Notes: generated by a model not told the origin, from the sequence alone. A stretch of DNA of 64,000 nucleotides from an uncultured Serinicoccus sp. (GCF_947487915.1 NZ_CANKYH010000003.1:62001-126000); one strand, 5' to 3'; positions 54,166 to 62,934 are shown, numbered from the stretch's first letter. Made by a program: numbers and translations.

Positions 54166-55338
54166 GTGTACGCGCAGCTGTCCGGCTTCTCGAAGACACC
54201 CATCTCACCCCACGGCGAGGCGTTGCAGGCGCTACGGGCGACCCCTACCGACACCGGTTTACCGCACCTGCTGGGCTACGGCCCCGTGGCCAGGCTCAAC
54301 CCCTACCAGTCCCTCCTCTACCAGGGGTTCGCAGACCGGGGCATCGCCGTGGCCCCGGTGTTCGAACCGATCCGGGTCCGCGAGCTGCTCGGTCTCAAGC
54401 CACTGGTCAGGGGGATGAGTCTGCACCTGCACTGGATGAGCTGGCTCACCGGCGAGGCTCCCACCGCCGCCAAGGCCCGCAGTGTGGGGATGGGCTACCT
54501 CGGTCGACTCCGTCAGTTCCGCGACCGCGGTGGCAGTGTCGTCTGGACCGTCCACAACGTCTATCCCCATGACAGCCGCTTCGTCGACGAGGACCTGGAG
54601 ATCCAGCAGGAGCTGGCGGAACTGGTGGATGTCGTCCACCTCATGTCTCCTGCGGTGCTCGAGGCCATGGACGGCCTGACCAGCATCGACCAGAGCAAGG
54701 TCGTGCACGCCCCGCATCCCAGCTACGCGGGCGCCTACGAAGACTTCGTCTCGCGGTCCGAGGCGCGAGCGACCCTCGGCATCGACAGCGACGAGATCGT
54801 GTTCGTGCTCTTCGGCGCCCTCAAGGCATACAAGGGGGTCGACACTCTTCTGCAGGGGTTCGACCGACTCGTGGAACGGCACGGGCGGCAGACCAAGTTC
54901 CGCCTGTTGATCGCCGGCCAGCCGGACGCCGATCCCGACGTGCAGGCGGCTGTCCACACCGCGTTGCGCCACCCGTCCGTGCTCATCGACCCGAGCCGGG
55001 TTCCTGGAAACCGCGCGCAGTACTTCCTGCGAGCCGCTGACGTCGGTCTCGCCACCTACGACCGCTCGCTGAACAGCGGGGCGGCTCTGCTCTACCAGAC
55101 TTTCGGGCTGCCGGTCGTGGCCACGCAGACCCCGGTCTTCACCGAGACTCTGCCTCCCGAGATCGCGGAGTTCGTCCCCCAGGGGGCCGACGGTGACTCC
55201 TTGGCCGACACCTTGGCCCGGTCCGTGCGACTGGTGGGCCCGGAGACCACGGAGCGTGTCCTGGAAGCGGTCGCTCCTCTACACCCGGGCATCGTCAGCC
55301 GTCGCTTTGCCGACGAGCTCCTGGAGCGGCTCCGCTGA
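54166..55338 (+). CDS. Glycosyltransferase (GT-B fold, GT4-like)
   Basis: 390 residues from GTG 54166 (AGAGG 9 nt before). The acceptor half has YGPVARLNPYQSLLYQGFAD, LHLHWMSWLTGEAP and VVWTVHNVYPHDSR, a pattern found in GT-B enzymes acting on exopolysaccharide intermediates. The donor half has FVLFGALKAYKGVDTLLQGF and YQTFGLPVVATQTPVF. The canonical E-x7-E is replaced by a less usual NSGAALLYQTFGLP segment. Convergent with the synthetase-like gene at 55401, leaving a 62-bp gap with no clear terminator. Confidence 0.82.
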   Translation: MYAQLSGFSKTPISPHGEALQALRATPTDTGLPHLLGYGPVARLNPYQSLLYQGFADRGIAVAPVFEPIRVRELLGLKPLVRGMSLHLHWMSWLTGEAPTAAKARSVGMGYLGRLRQFRDRGGSVVWTVHNVYPHDSRFVDEDLEIQQELAELVDVVHLMSPAVLEAMDGLTSIDQSKVVHAPHPSYAGAYEDFVSRSEARATLGIDSDEIVFVLFGALKAYKGVDTLLQGFDRLVERHGRQTKFRLLIAGQPDADPDVQAAVHTALRHPSVLIDPSRVPGNRAQYFLRAADVGLATYDRSLNSGAALLYQTFGLPVVATQTPVFTETLPPEIAEFVPQGADGDSLADTLARSVRLVGPETTERVLEAVAPLHPGIVSRRFADELLERLR

Positions 55339-55400
55339 GTGAGCGACGGTTGCACCCTGCGGCGGACGACGCTGCTTGGAGGCGGCGTTACGGCGAGTGC

Positions 55401-57173
55401 TCAGCCGAGCAGAGCCAGCACGGCGAGCAGCTTGCCGACACCCGCGACGGTGCCCATGGGTGCCTGCTGCGTCACCAGCCGGGCCGTGGCGGCTCGGTGC
55501 AGCGCGGCGTACTGGTCGCGCAGTGGCCCGGTCGGAACCACATCCATCGCCCCGCGAGAGAGCTCCAGGAGCTCCGCCGTCCCGGACACCCCCGTCATCC
55601 CATGGATGCGCGCGATCTCGATCGAGGCCCGGGACGGGCCCTCCGGGACGTCGCGGGGGTGGCCATGGATCTCGAACGGTGTGACCTCCAGACGCCGCGA
55701 CCTCTCCGAGAGACGGTCCGCCCGTGACCGCACGAACGCCACGTCGAGGTCCTTCTTGGGGTCGTCGAAAGGCATGAGTGCCAGCTCCGGGGAGAGCGCG
55801 ATGAGCAGGTCGGTGATGACGCTGGGCTCGCCCTTGGCGGGCCGGGGGTGCTCGTTGGCATCTGAGTGGACCAGTCCGACAAGATCCCTCTGCTCCAGCG
55901 GCGAGATCCCTGTCAGGTGGTTGGCGACGTGACGGCCGCCGTGAAGGCCGTTGCGGTAGCCCACGTAGTGCCACTCCAGCGCGTGGGCATCCTCGGGTGA
56001 CACCCCCAGCGAGTCCAGCCCTGCCACCAGCTCTTCGTGCACCTCGTCCCTGATCGCCCCGGGCAAGCCTTGGACGAGGCCGGGCAGGTCTCGCCAGCCG
56101 TAGTTGCCCTTCACCGTCTCGGCCCCCATCCCCAGCACGGGGATCACCGGCTCCGGATCCTTGGACCGTCGCCGCGGGATGATGTAGTCGTAGAGGCCCA
56201 GGCCGGACGCCGCCCACAGGGTGAGGACGTCCCAGTCCACGTCCGACCTGGTGGGCCCGGGGGGCAGGGCTTTCGGCTTCAGCGTGAGGTCCAGGTGACG
56301 GGCCAGACCGGACGCGGCCGCGAAGTCCGGCTGGTTGACGGCGTTGGTCCCTTGCGTGAAGAACCGGAACTGCCTGGTGACCTCCGCCGCCACGGTCCCG
56401 GCGAGGACCACGCGTGAGTCGAGGCCCCCGGAGAGGTTGAGCTTCGGTGTCAGGTCCTCGACCTGGCACAGTCCCGCCGCGAGGCGCGCGACGTTGTTTG
56501 CGCACCGCACGAGGGTCGCTGCGTAGTCCTCATCGTCGTGCTCGAACACCTCGGGCAGTGAGGTCGACACCACCTGTGCGGTGACACCCCCGGACCCGCA
56601 GACCACGGTGAGCTCGTGACCTGTCGGAAGGAAGGTGATCTCCTGGATGTAGGTCCGCATGCTCACCTGCTGCCCGAAAAGGGTGCCGCCCGGGGCCCGG
56701 GAGGTGAGGCCGACCATGTCAGGGGTGTTGGGGTGGTCCAGGTGGGAGCGCAGGTCGGCGATGAGCAGGAGCGAGTCCGCCGCGACCACCACGTCACCGC
56801 AGCGGGAGTACAACAACGGCACGTTGGCGAAGAGGTCCCGACCGAGGTGCACGGATCCGTCCACGGACCAGTCCGCGGTCACGTACTCACCCTCCAGGGG
56901 CGCCCGGGGGGCGGCCCCCCAGCATCGTCGGGCCCCGTCCGTGCCGAAGACGACCGAGCCGGAACGGTAGTCGATGGCCGTCCCGCGGAAGAAGAAGCGG
57001 CGGGCCTCGTCGACCGACCGTCCCGCTTCGTGGCTGATGACGAACAGCGAGTGGCCCGGGGTGAGATCGTAGCGGCGGGCCTCCCTGCCGGGCGCGCTGC
57101 GGTGTGTCAGCAGCCACCCCCAGATCTGCGGTTCGCGCGACTTGGGAGCGACCACGAAAGCGGCGTTCGACAA
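55401..57173 (-). CDS. Asparagine-synthetase-like amide synthetase lacking the glutaminase cysteine (high-GC copy)
   Basis: 590 residues. The pyrophosphatase loop is canonical, LNLSGGLDSRVVL near residue 249, and GMGAETVKGNYGW supplies the later family motif. The N-terminal glutaminase-like domain (FVISHEAGRSV, RRFFFRGTAIDYRSGS) has no Cys at position 2 or nearby, so amide formation with ammonia from glutamine is unlikely. The start is given as TTG 57173; GTG 57158 is an alternative and neither has a strong Shine-Dalgarno sequence. It lies 8 nt after the sulfotransferase gene, in one operon with wecC. Confidence 0.82.
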   Translation of the reverse strand: MSNAAFVVAPKSREPQIWGWLLTHRSAPGREARRYDLTPGHSLFVISHEAGRSVDEARRFFFRGTAIDYRSGSVVFGTDGARRCWGAAPRAPLEGEYVTADWSVDGSVHLGRDLFANVPLLYSRCGDVVVAADSLLLIADLRSHLDHPNTPDMVGLTSRAPGGTLFGQQVSMRTYIQEITFLPTGHELTVVCGSGGVTAQVVSTSLPEVFEHDDEDYAATLVRCANNVARLAAGLCQVEDLTPKLNLSGGLDSRVVLAGTVAAEVTRQFRFFTQGTNAVNQPDFAAASGLARHLDLTLKPKALPPGPTRSDVDWDVLTLWAASGLGLYDYIIPRRRSKDPEPVIPVLGMGAETVKGNYGWRDLPGLVQGLPGAIRDEVHEELVAGLDSLGVSPEDAHALEWHYVGYRNGLHGGRHVANHLTGISPLEQRDLVGLVHSDANEHPRPAKGEPSVITDLLIALSPELALMPFDDPKKDLDVAFVRSRADRLSERSRRLEVTPFEIHGHPRDVPEGPSRASIEIARIHGMTGVSGTAELLELSRGAMDVVPTGPLRDQYAALHRAATARLVTQQAPMGTVAGVGKLLAVLALLG

Positions 57174-57181
57174 CCCAGGGC

Positions 57182-58174
57182 CTACTTCGACAACACGTTA
57201 CTGGTGGCTTCCAGCAGCAGCGCCTCGAACGTCTCCCTCTCCTGGACCGATGCCGTGTCCAAGTTGTAGGTGCGCTTCTCGTACCGCTGGTCCTCCGGTG
57301 TGACGGAGAAGGTGACCTCGCCCCCCACCCTCCGGGCGAAGAAGGTCTCGTTGCGCTGCGCATACACCCGGTGCACGAACAGGGCGGTCTCGCGGGTCAT
57401 CCCGGCGAAAGCGGGGTCCTCCGGGAAGTGCGCTGCGATCAATCTCCGCAGCTCGCGGATGACCTCATGCCGCCTGCCGCGTTCCGTTCCGGTCCGTTGG
57501 AGCAGGCGGGAGGCCACCCGGCCGAACTCCACCGCGCGGATCGACGTGCGCGTGTTGGCCCGCGGGGCCGGCTCGAGGGCGACCGCCTTGATCACACCGC
57601 ACCTCCGCAGGAAGGTCTCGACCAGCGGGTCTGCCGACGAGGGCTCGACCGGGATCAAGGAGACGTCCGGGTAGGCGTCGAACCACCGGCCCAGCAGGGC
57701 CTCCAGATCCACGTTCCCCTCCGCGATCTGCGTCAGCAGCCACTCCTCGTAGGGCTGGTCCGCATAGCCGGTGGAGGCGTTCTGCGCATACAGCGAGTCC
57801 AGGAGCAGGAACTGTGGTCGCACCGTCGCCACGATGTGCGCCTCCGCACCGAGCGCCTCGGCCAGTCGACGGGGCACCTCCAAGACGTCGTCGCGCCGGC
57901 GGAACCCGCTGAGGGACTCCGCGGAGACGATGACGTGCTCAGGTTGGGCCTCCCTGACCTCGTCCACGAGCGCGTCCAGGCCACCCAGCGACGGCTCGAA
58001 CTTCCACGGGCTGGTGAGCTCCCACACCAGGTTGAGGTGGCCGCCGGCGCGGATCGAGGACGCCTTCGGGTAGAGGATGCCGGCCTCGTGCAGGGTGTCC
58101 CGATTCAGCTCGAGCGTCTTCTGGATGGTCGTCGTGCCTGTCTTGTGCAGACCGACATGGACCGACAGCTTCAC
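57182..58174 (-). CDS. Sulfotransferase family protein
   Basis: 330 residues. The 5'-phosphosulfate-binding loop HVGLHKTGTTTIQ starts at residue 6, and the 3'-phosphate region is probably HVIVSAESLSGF (residues ~80-92). It would transfer sulfate from PAPS to a hydroxyl, here most likely on the polysaccharide or a lipid-linked precursor. ATG 58174 lies 18 nt after the wecC stop. No PAPS-synthesis genes are in the window. Cytoplasmic; no membrane segment. Confidence 0.85.
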   Translation of the reverse strand: MKLSVHVGLHKTGTTTIQKTLELNRDTLHEAGILYPKASSIRAGGHLNLVWELTSPWKFEPSLGGLDALVDEVREAQPEHVIVSAESLSGFRRRDDVLEVPRRLAEALGAEAHIVATVRPQFLLLDSLYAQNASTGYADQPYEEWLLTQIAEGNVDLEALLGRWFDAYPDVSLIPVEPSSADPLVETFLRRCGVIKAVALEPAPRANTRTSIRAVEFGRVASRLLQRTGTERGRRHEVIRELRRLIAAHFPEDPAFAGMTRETALFVHRVYAQRNETFFARRVGGEVTFSVTPEDQRYEKRTYNLDTASVQERETFEALLLEATSNVLSK

Positions 58175-58192
58175 CTGATGCCTCTCGTCGTC

Positions 58193-59452
58193 CTAACGGA
58201 CGGGTTCTGGCGCGCGCCACGCACCCCGGGTATCGACCACCGGGGCACTTCCGCGCTGGTCGGCTCTCACCGCCTTGAACTCACGGTGGTCGACGAGCAG
58301 GGCAACCACGTCAGCCCTCCCCAGCGCCTCCTCCACGGTGGTCAGCTGGACGTTGGCCGAGGTGTTGAGGCGAGCCGGCAGCTCGTCGACGTTGGGCTCC
58401 ACCGCGAGGATCGTCGCCTTGGGCAGCCGACGCGCCAGTTCGCGAGTGATCTCGAGGGCGGGCGACTCGCGCATGTCGTCGATGTCGGGCTTGAAGGCCA
58501 GACCCAGCGCGGCGATGGTCGGAGACTGCTGTCCCTCGACGTGCTCGAGGACCTTGGTGATGACGTACTCGGGCTTACCGTCGTTGACCTCGCGAGCGGT
58601 GCGGATGAGGCGCGCCTCTTCCGTGGCCGCCGAGACGATGAACCACGGGTCCACCGCGATGCAGTGCCCACCCACGCCGGGTCCCGGCTGCAGGATGTTG
58701 ACGCGCGGATGCTTGTTCGCGAGCTCGATGAGCTCGAAGACGTCGATGCCGAACCGCTCGGCGATGATTGACAGCTCGTTCGCGAAAGCCAGGTTGACGT
58801 CCCGGAACGAGTTCTCGGTGAGCTTGGCCATCTCGGCGGTCACCGCGTCGGTGAGGTGGATCTCGGCCCGGCAGAAGGTGGCGTAGAGCTCCTTGGCCCG
58901 CACCGCAGCCCGAGGCGTCAGGCCCCCGACGATCCGGTCGTTGCCCACCAGCTCGATCATCACCCGGCCGGGCAGGACCCGCTCCGGGCAGTGGGCGACG
59001 TCGATGTTGGAGCTGCCCTGCTCGTCGTCCGTGGTCAACTCGGGACGGGCCGCGATGATGCGGTCGGCCAAGTGCTGCGTCGCGCCGGGAGGGGACGTGG
59101 ACTCCAGGATGATGAGCTCGCCGCCCTGCAGGTTGGGGATGATCCCGTCGGTGGCGGCGTCGATGTAGGACAGGTCTGCACGATGACCTTCGGCGAAAGG
59201 GGTCGGCACCGCGATGATGTACACGTCGGCGGAGGGCGTGTCCTTCTGCGCGGTCAGTTTCCCCTGACTCACTGCCCCCGCGACGTGGGTCCCGAGGTCG
59301 GGCTCGACGAACGGGACCTCCCCCCTGTTCACCGAATCCACGTGGCGAGGATTCACGTCGACACCGACGACGTCATGACCGTGGCTCGCCAGAATCGCCG
59401 CTGTGGGAAGACCGATATACCCCAGTCCGATGACCGCGACACGCTGTGACAT
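58193..59452 (-). CDS. wecC: UDP-N-acetyl-D-mannosaminuronate (ManNAcA) dehydrogenase
   Basis: 419 residues of the UDP-sugar 6-dehydrogenase family. It oxidises UDP-ManNAc twice to UDP-ManNAcA. Visible: NAD loop VIGLGYIGLPTAAILASHG, STSPPGATQHLADRII, HCPERVLPGRV (typical of WecC over plain UDP-Glc dehydrogenase), and the catalytic Cys in GPGVGGHCIAVDPWFI. ATG 59452 has GAGAAGGTG before it and a TATAGT -10 about 39 nt upstream. WecB is encoded at 37515-38666. Confidence 0.94.
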   Translation of the reverse strand: MSQRVAVIGLGYIGLPTAAILASHGHDVVGVDVNPRHVDSVNRGEVPFVEPDLGTHVAGAVSQGKLTAQKDTPSADVYIIAVPTPFAEGHRADLSYIDAATDGIIPNLQGGELIILESTSPPGATQHLADRIIAARPELTTDDEQGSSNIDVAHCPERVLPGRVMIELVGNDRIVGGLTPRAAVRAKELYATFCRAEIHLTDAVTAEMAKLTENSFRDVNLAFANELSIIAERFGIDVFELIELANKHPRVNILQPGPGVGGHCIAVDPWFIVSAATEEARLIRTAREVNDGKPEYVITKVLEHVEGQQSPTIAALGLAFKPDIDDMRESPALEITRELARRLPKATILAVEPNVDELPARLNTSANVQLTTVEEALGRADVVALLVDHREFKAVRADQRGSAPVVDTRGAWRAPEPVR

Positions 59453-59490
59453 AACACCTTCTCTATTGGTGCGGTGGCAGGACGGGTTGG

Positions 59491-59496
59491 ACTATA
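59491..59496 (-). promoter_or_regulatory. -10 element (TATAGT) of the wecC operon
   Basis: TATAGT on the minus strand, in the 82-bp gap between the CgeB/GT2 gene stop and wecC, followed by a ~32-nt leader and the Shine-Dalgarno sequence GAGAAGG. The -35 region is poor. This is the best -10 match to TATAAT in the window. Confidence 0.55.
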
Positions 59497-59534
59497 CCCG
59501 CCGCCCCCACCGTGGACGGGCAGGCTGGACGGGG

Positions 59535-61409
59535 TCAGACGAAGGCGTGATCCTCGGTGACCCCGAAGGCCACGACCTGGCCGTTGGCCAGCAGTTCGGC
59601 CTCCGTCGCCGTCCAGGTATGGCCGGCGCCGCGGCGCACCTGGACGAAGTTGAACCGGTCCGAGGAATAGATGCGCCCCCCGGCGAGCAGCACCCGGCGG
59701 AGCAGGTCCGTGTCCTCACCGCGGGTACGAGCGGCGAAGGGCATGGTCGCAGCCAGGTCCCGCCGCATCGTCAGCGTCGGACCCATCACCATGTCGGTGA
59801 ACCGGTGCTCCCGCTCGGGGAAGCGGACCAACAGGCAGTCCGACTCCGCCAGCCACATGTGGTGCGCCTGCTTCCCCACCACCTGCGCCCCGCTGTAGTC
59901 CAGGGCACGCAGCTGGTCTGCCAGGTAGTGCGGCCCGTAGAGGTCGTCGTCGTCCATCTTCGCCACCACGTCGCCATCCGCCCGGTCCACCGCCAGGTTC
60001 AGGCACTCCCCCAGCGTCAGGTCGGCGGACCCCGGCACGAGGACGCACGCGAGCCCGAGGTCTCGCGCGCGGTCGGCGACGTCCGTCGGGGCATCGAAGC
60101 CATGGGTGACGAGCACGAGCTGAGGTGCCACCTCGACCTGCGCGGCGACCTGCGCCAGGATGTGCTGCAGCTGACCGGGCCGGTTCGTCGAGGCGACGAC
60201 GCTGACGGTGTCGTCGCCGACCCGATGCTCCCCGAGACCCACCTGCTCCAGGAGCCCGTCGACCCGGTGACGATAGGTGTGCTCGGCGAGCACCGTGCGG
60301 GCGGCGCGATGCGCCATACGCTGGCGCCACTGGTCGTTGCGGACGAGCGCCCGCAGCAGCCACCTGGCCTCCTGCGGGTCCTCGACCGTCACCATCTCCT
60401 CAGGCCCGAAGAGCTCCCGGATCGCCGGGGTCGGGGTCGAGAGCACGGGAGTGGCGCAGGCGCTGATCTCGAACAGGCGACGGGGGCACATCGTCGTGCT
60501 CTCCGGAACCGAGCTGACGTTGAGGAAGACCTTGTAGTCGCGGTAGGCGGCGAGCATCTGGCGGTAGCTCAGCTCTCCCACGACCCGATGCTCGAAGGTC
60601 GCCGGGAAGCGGTAACGCTCGTCGACCTGCTGGAACCGGGAGAAGATCTCCAGCCCGCGGTCCATGGTCGGCGAGACGTCGACGGCCGCCCCAAGCAGCA
60701 GGTCGAGCTGCGCGCGCCGTTCGGGGAACCGGTGCCGGTAGTACATGCCGCCGAACGCGATGTCGCCCTGCGTTCCTGCGCGCCGCCGTACCGGGTTGTG
60801 GATCCAGGAGGCGGCTGCGAACGGCAGCGCGCTGACGCGGTCGTGCCCCAGGCGCGACCTGTACTCCGGGATCAGCTCGGCCTCGGTCGTGAACACGTGG
60901 TCGAACAGCGCGGCGGTGCCGAGGAAGTCCTCGAAGTGGACGGGGTCCTCCTTGTTCCAGAAGACCGTCGGCAGGCCCAGGTCCTGGCAGTGGGCCACGA
61001 GGTCCTGAAGGGGGGTGATCGGCGCGCGGGAGCCGGTCAAGCCGTACTTCCAGGCACCCCCGTTGCCGTTCCAGGCCGACTCGACGAAGAGGAGGTCGAC
61101 GGGTTGGGCGTGCAGCTGCGCACGCCAGCGCTCCGGAGTGAGCATCACCTGCGTCCACTCGTAGCGCAGGCACAGCTCGGTGAACTCATCAGCGATGACG
61201 CCGACGCGGAGCCGTCGACGGGGGGAGCGTTCCGGCAGCTCCCAGGCCGGGGTGTGCACGCCGTGCGACTGCGGACCGGCCGCGGCAGCAGCTCCCGGGA
61301 CGTGGCGGCGGGCACGATGCCGACGCCACTGCCGCACCCCACCGGTGCGAAGGTGCCACAGTTGGGTCCGTAGCGAGCTCAGCGTCGGACCGCCCCCTCG
61401 GGATGTCAC
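59535..61409 (-). CDS. CgeB-like/GT2 fusion glycosyltransferase with N-terminal QLWHLRTGG motif
   Basis: 624 residues from GTG 61409 (overlaps the permease stop, GTGA). N-terminal segment QLWHLRTGG then RRHRARR, shared with the GT4 gene at 48381. A CgeB-like GT-B domain at ~65-370 starts RVGVIADEFTELCLRYEW and has LPTVFWNKEDPVHFEDF, the same block as in the giant enzyme. A GT2 domain at ~385-624 has SVVASTNRPGQLQHIL and the nucleotide/Mn2+ motif KMDDDDLYGPHYL. The longer in-frame extension upstream is antisense to and inside the permease gene and is not used. Confidence 0.88.
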   Translation of the reverse strand: MTSRGGGPTLSSLRTQLWHLRTGGVRQWRRHRARRHVPGAAAAAGPQSHGVHTPAWELPERSPRRRLRVGVIADEFTELCLRYEWTQVMLTPERWRAQLHAQPVDLLFVESAWNGNGGAWKYGLTGSRAPITPLQDLVAHCQDLGLPTVFWNKEDPVHFEDFLGTAALFDHVFTTEAELIPEYRSRLGHDRVSALPFAAASWIHNPVRRRAGTQGDIAFGGMYYRHRFPERRAQLDLLLGAAVDVSPTMDRGLEIFSRFQQVDERYRFPATFEHRVVGELSYRQMLAAYRDYKVFLNVSSVPESTTMCPRRLFEISACATPVLSTPTPAIRELFGPEEMVTVEDPQEARWLLRALVRNDQWRQRMAHRAARTVLAEHTYRHRVDGLLEQVGLGEHRVGDDTVSVVASTNRPGQLQHILAQVAAQVEVAPQLVLVTHGFDAPTDVADRARDLGLACVLVPGSADLTLGECLNLAVDRADGDVVAKMDDDDLYGPHYLADQLRALDYSGAQVVGKQAHHMWLAESDCLLVRFPEREHRFTDMVMGPTLTMRRDLAATMPFAARTRGEDTDLLRRVLLAGGRIYSSDRFNFVQVRRGAGHTWTATEAELLANGQVVAFGVTEDHAFV

Positions 61410-62881
61410 TGGTCCCCACGCACTTTCTCGCCGGCGTGCTCCCCCAGGACCAGGTGCCGCATCTCGTCGTCGTCGACCTCGCGGCTGGCCGGCAGGCGCC
61501 AGACGTAGAAGATGATCCCCATGGCCACCCAGACACCGAGGGCGACCCACGACGGTGTGCTCAGCTGCGCCGGCGATCCCGGTAGGAGCAGCAGCCCGAG
61601 GAAGAGCAGCCCGGTGAGGACGCCGAGACCGCTGAGCACCTTGCGACCGGTGGAGCGAGTGTCCGGGTCGCCCTGGTCGCTGCCGGACCACCGCCAGAGT
61701 CGGTATGCCGCCAGGCACGTGTAGGTGTAGGCGATGGTGACGCCGACGGAGGTCATGTCGACCACCCACAGCAGTGCCTCGCGGCCGAAGAGCGGCGCGA
61801 TCAGGCACAGGGCGGCGGCGAACCACACGGCGTTGCCGGGCGCGCCTGCCCCGTTGACCTTCGCGAAGAACGACGGGAGCACCTTGGCCCGCCCCATGGC
61901 GAAGAGCAACCGGCTCGCGGAGACGTAGAAGCCGTTGAGCCCGGTCGAGACCCCCATCACCACGGCCACGGCGAGGAGCACGAGGCCGACCGGACCGAAG
62001 AGCGTCTCCAGGCCGTCGGCGGTCCCCCACGCCGGTCCGTCGGCGACCATCTGCGGCCAGGGCTGCGCGACCGCGGTGGCCACCACCATCGCGACGTAGA
62101 TCCCGGCGGCGGACACGATGGCCAGCACGATGAGACCGAAGGCCTTCGTCGGGGAGAAGTCGAACTCCTCGGCCGCCTGCGGGACGTTGTCGAAGCCGAC
62201 GTAGGCCCACGGCGCGATGGCGACGATCATCAGCACGGCCGCCAGCGGTGACACGCCCTCGGGGAAGCCCGGTTCCAGGTTGGACAGCGGCGTCTCGGGG
62301 TGCAGCCAGGTCGCGATGAGGATGCACGCGACTGCCGCGAGCATGACGAGGCAGAAGGCATACTGCACCCGACCCGACAGCGTGCCGCCGCGCGCGTTGA
62401 GGAGCGCGAAGAGCAGCAGCGCCGCGGACGCGACGACGACCTCACCCAGGTAGACCTGCCACCCCGCGACCTCCCACAACGGCACCCACTCCACGACCGG
62501 GGGCAGCAGCCGGCGGAAGAGCAGCGCCAGCGCCGAGGCGTTGAGCGCGATGATCGACACGTAGCCGAGCACCAGGGCCCACCCCGCGACGAAGGCGTGG
62601 GTGCGGCCGAAGAAGGTGTAGGCGTAGGCGTACTCGCCGCCGCTCACCGGGAAGTGCCGGATGAGCAGCCCGTAGCTCACCGCGATGACGCACATCAGCG
62701 CCCCACCGATGACGAGCCCGAGGCTCGCCCCCAGCGGGCCGGCCTGACCCAGGAGGTCCTGCGGAAGCACGAACGCGCCCCACCCGATGGCCGACCCCAG
62801 GGCCACCGACCACACCCACTGGGGCTTGAGGGTCTTGCGCAGCTCTTGTCTGCCCGAGGGCGCCTCCGGTGGTCCAGTCAC
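61406..62881 (-). CDS. APC-family amino-acid permease
   Basis: 491 residues with about 12 transmembrane helices. SALGSAIGWGAFVLPQDLL at helix 1 carries the unwound Gly-rich substrate loop of APC/AGC transporters; FPVSGGEYAYAYTFFGRTHAF and APWAYVGFDNVPQAAEEF are further family motifs. GTG 62881 is preceded by TACACT 8 nt upstream. It is translationally coupled to the CgeB/GT2 glycosyltransferase, an unusual partner. The amino-acid or amine transported cannot be told from sequence. Confidence 0.88.
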   Translation of the reverse strand: MTGPPEAPSGRQELRKTLKPQWVWSVALGSAIGWGAFVLPQDLLGQAGPLGASLGLVIGGALMCVIAVSYGLLIRHFPVSGGEYAYAYTFFGRTHAFVAGWALVLGYVSIIALNASALALLFRRLLPPVVEWVPLWEVAGWQVYLGEVVVASAALLLFALLNARGGTLSGRVQYAFCLVMLAAVACILIATWLHPETPLSNLEPGFPEGVSPLAAVLMIVAIAPWAYVGFDNVPQAAEEFDFSPTKAFGLIVLAIVSAAGIYVAMVVATAVAQPWPQMVADGPAWGTADGLETLFGPVGLVLLAVAVVMGVSTGLNGFYVSASRLLFAMGRAKVLPSFFAKVNGAGAPGNAVWFAAALCLIAPLFGREALLWVVDMTSVGVTIAYTYTCLAAYRLWRWSGSDQGDPDTRSTGRKVLSGLGVLTGLLFLGLLLLPGSPAQLSTPSWVALGVWVAMGIIFYVWRLPASREVDDDEMRHLVLGEHAGEKVRGDQ

Positions 62882-62889
62882 GACTCCGG

Positions 62890-62895
62890 AGTGTA
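62890..62895 (-). promoter_or_regulatory. -10-like hexamer (TACACT) for the permease operon
   Basis: TACACT on the minus strand lies 8 nt before GTG 62881, identical in sequence and spacing to the element before the thioesterase start at 20904. Confidence 0.5.
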
Positions 62896-62921
62896 GCCAC
62901 CCGACAGGCGACCAGGCCCTC

Positions 62922-62927
62922 TATGGT
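62922..62927 (+). promoter_or_regulatory. -10-like hexamer (TATGGT) for manC
   Basis: TATGGT ends 7 nt before ATG 62935, so the transcript would start at or next to the initiation codon. It lies back to back with the permease promoter in a 53-bp divergent gap. Confidence 0.45.
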
Positions 62928-62934
62928 GGGGGCG

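Noticed and set aside
61410-62327. N-terminal extension of the CgeB/GT2 fusion by ~300 codons
   Set aside because: The frame remains open but lies wholly inside the permease gene, is Arg/Gly-rich, and a GTGA-coupled start at 61409 gives the conserved N-terminal motif.
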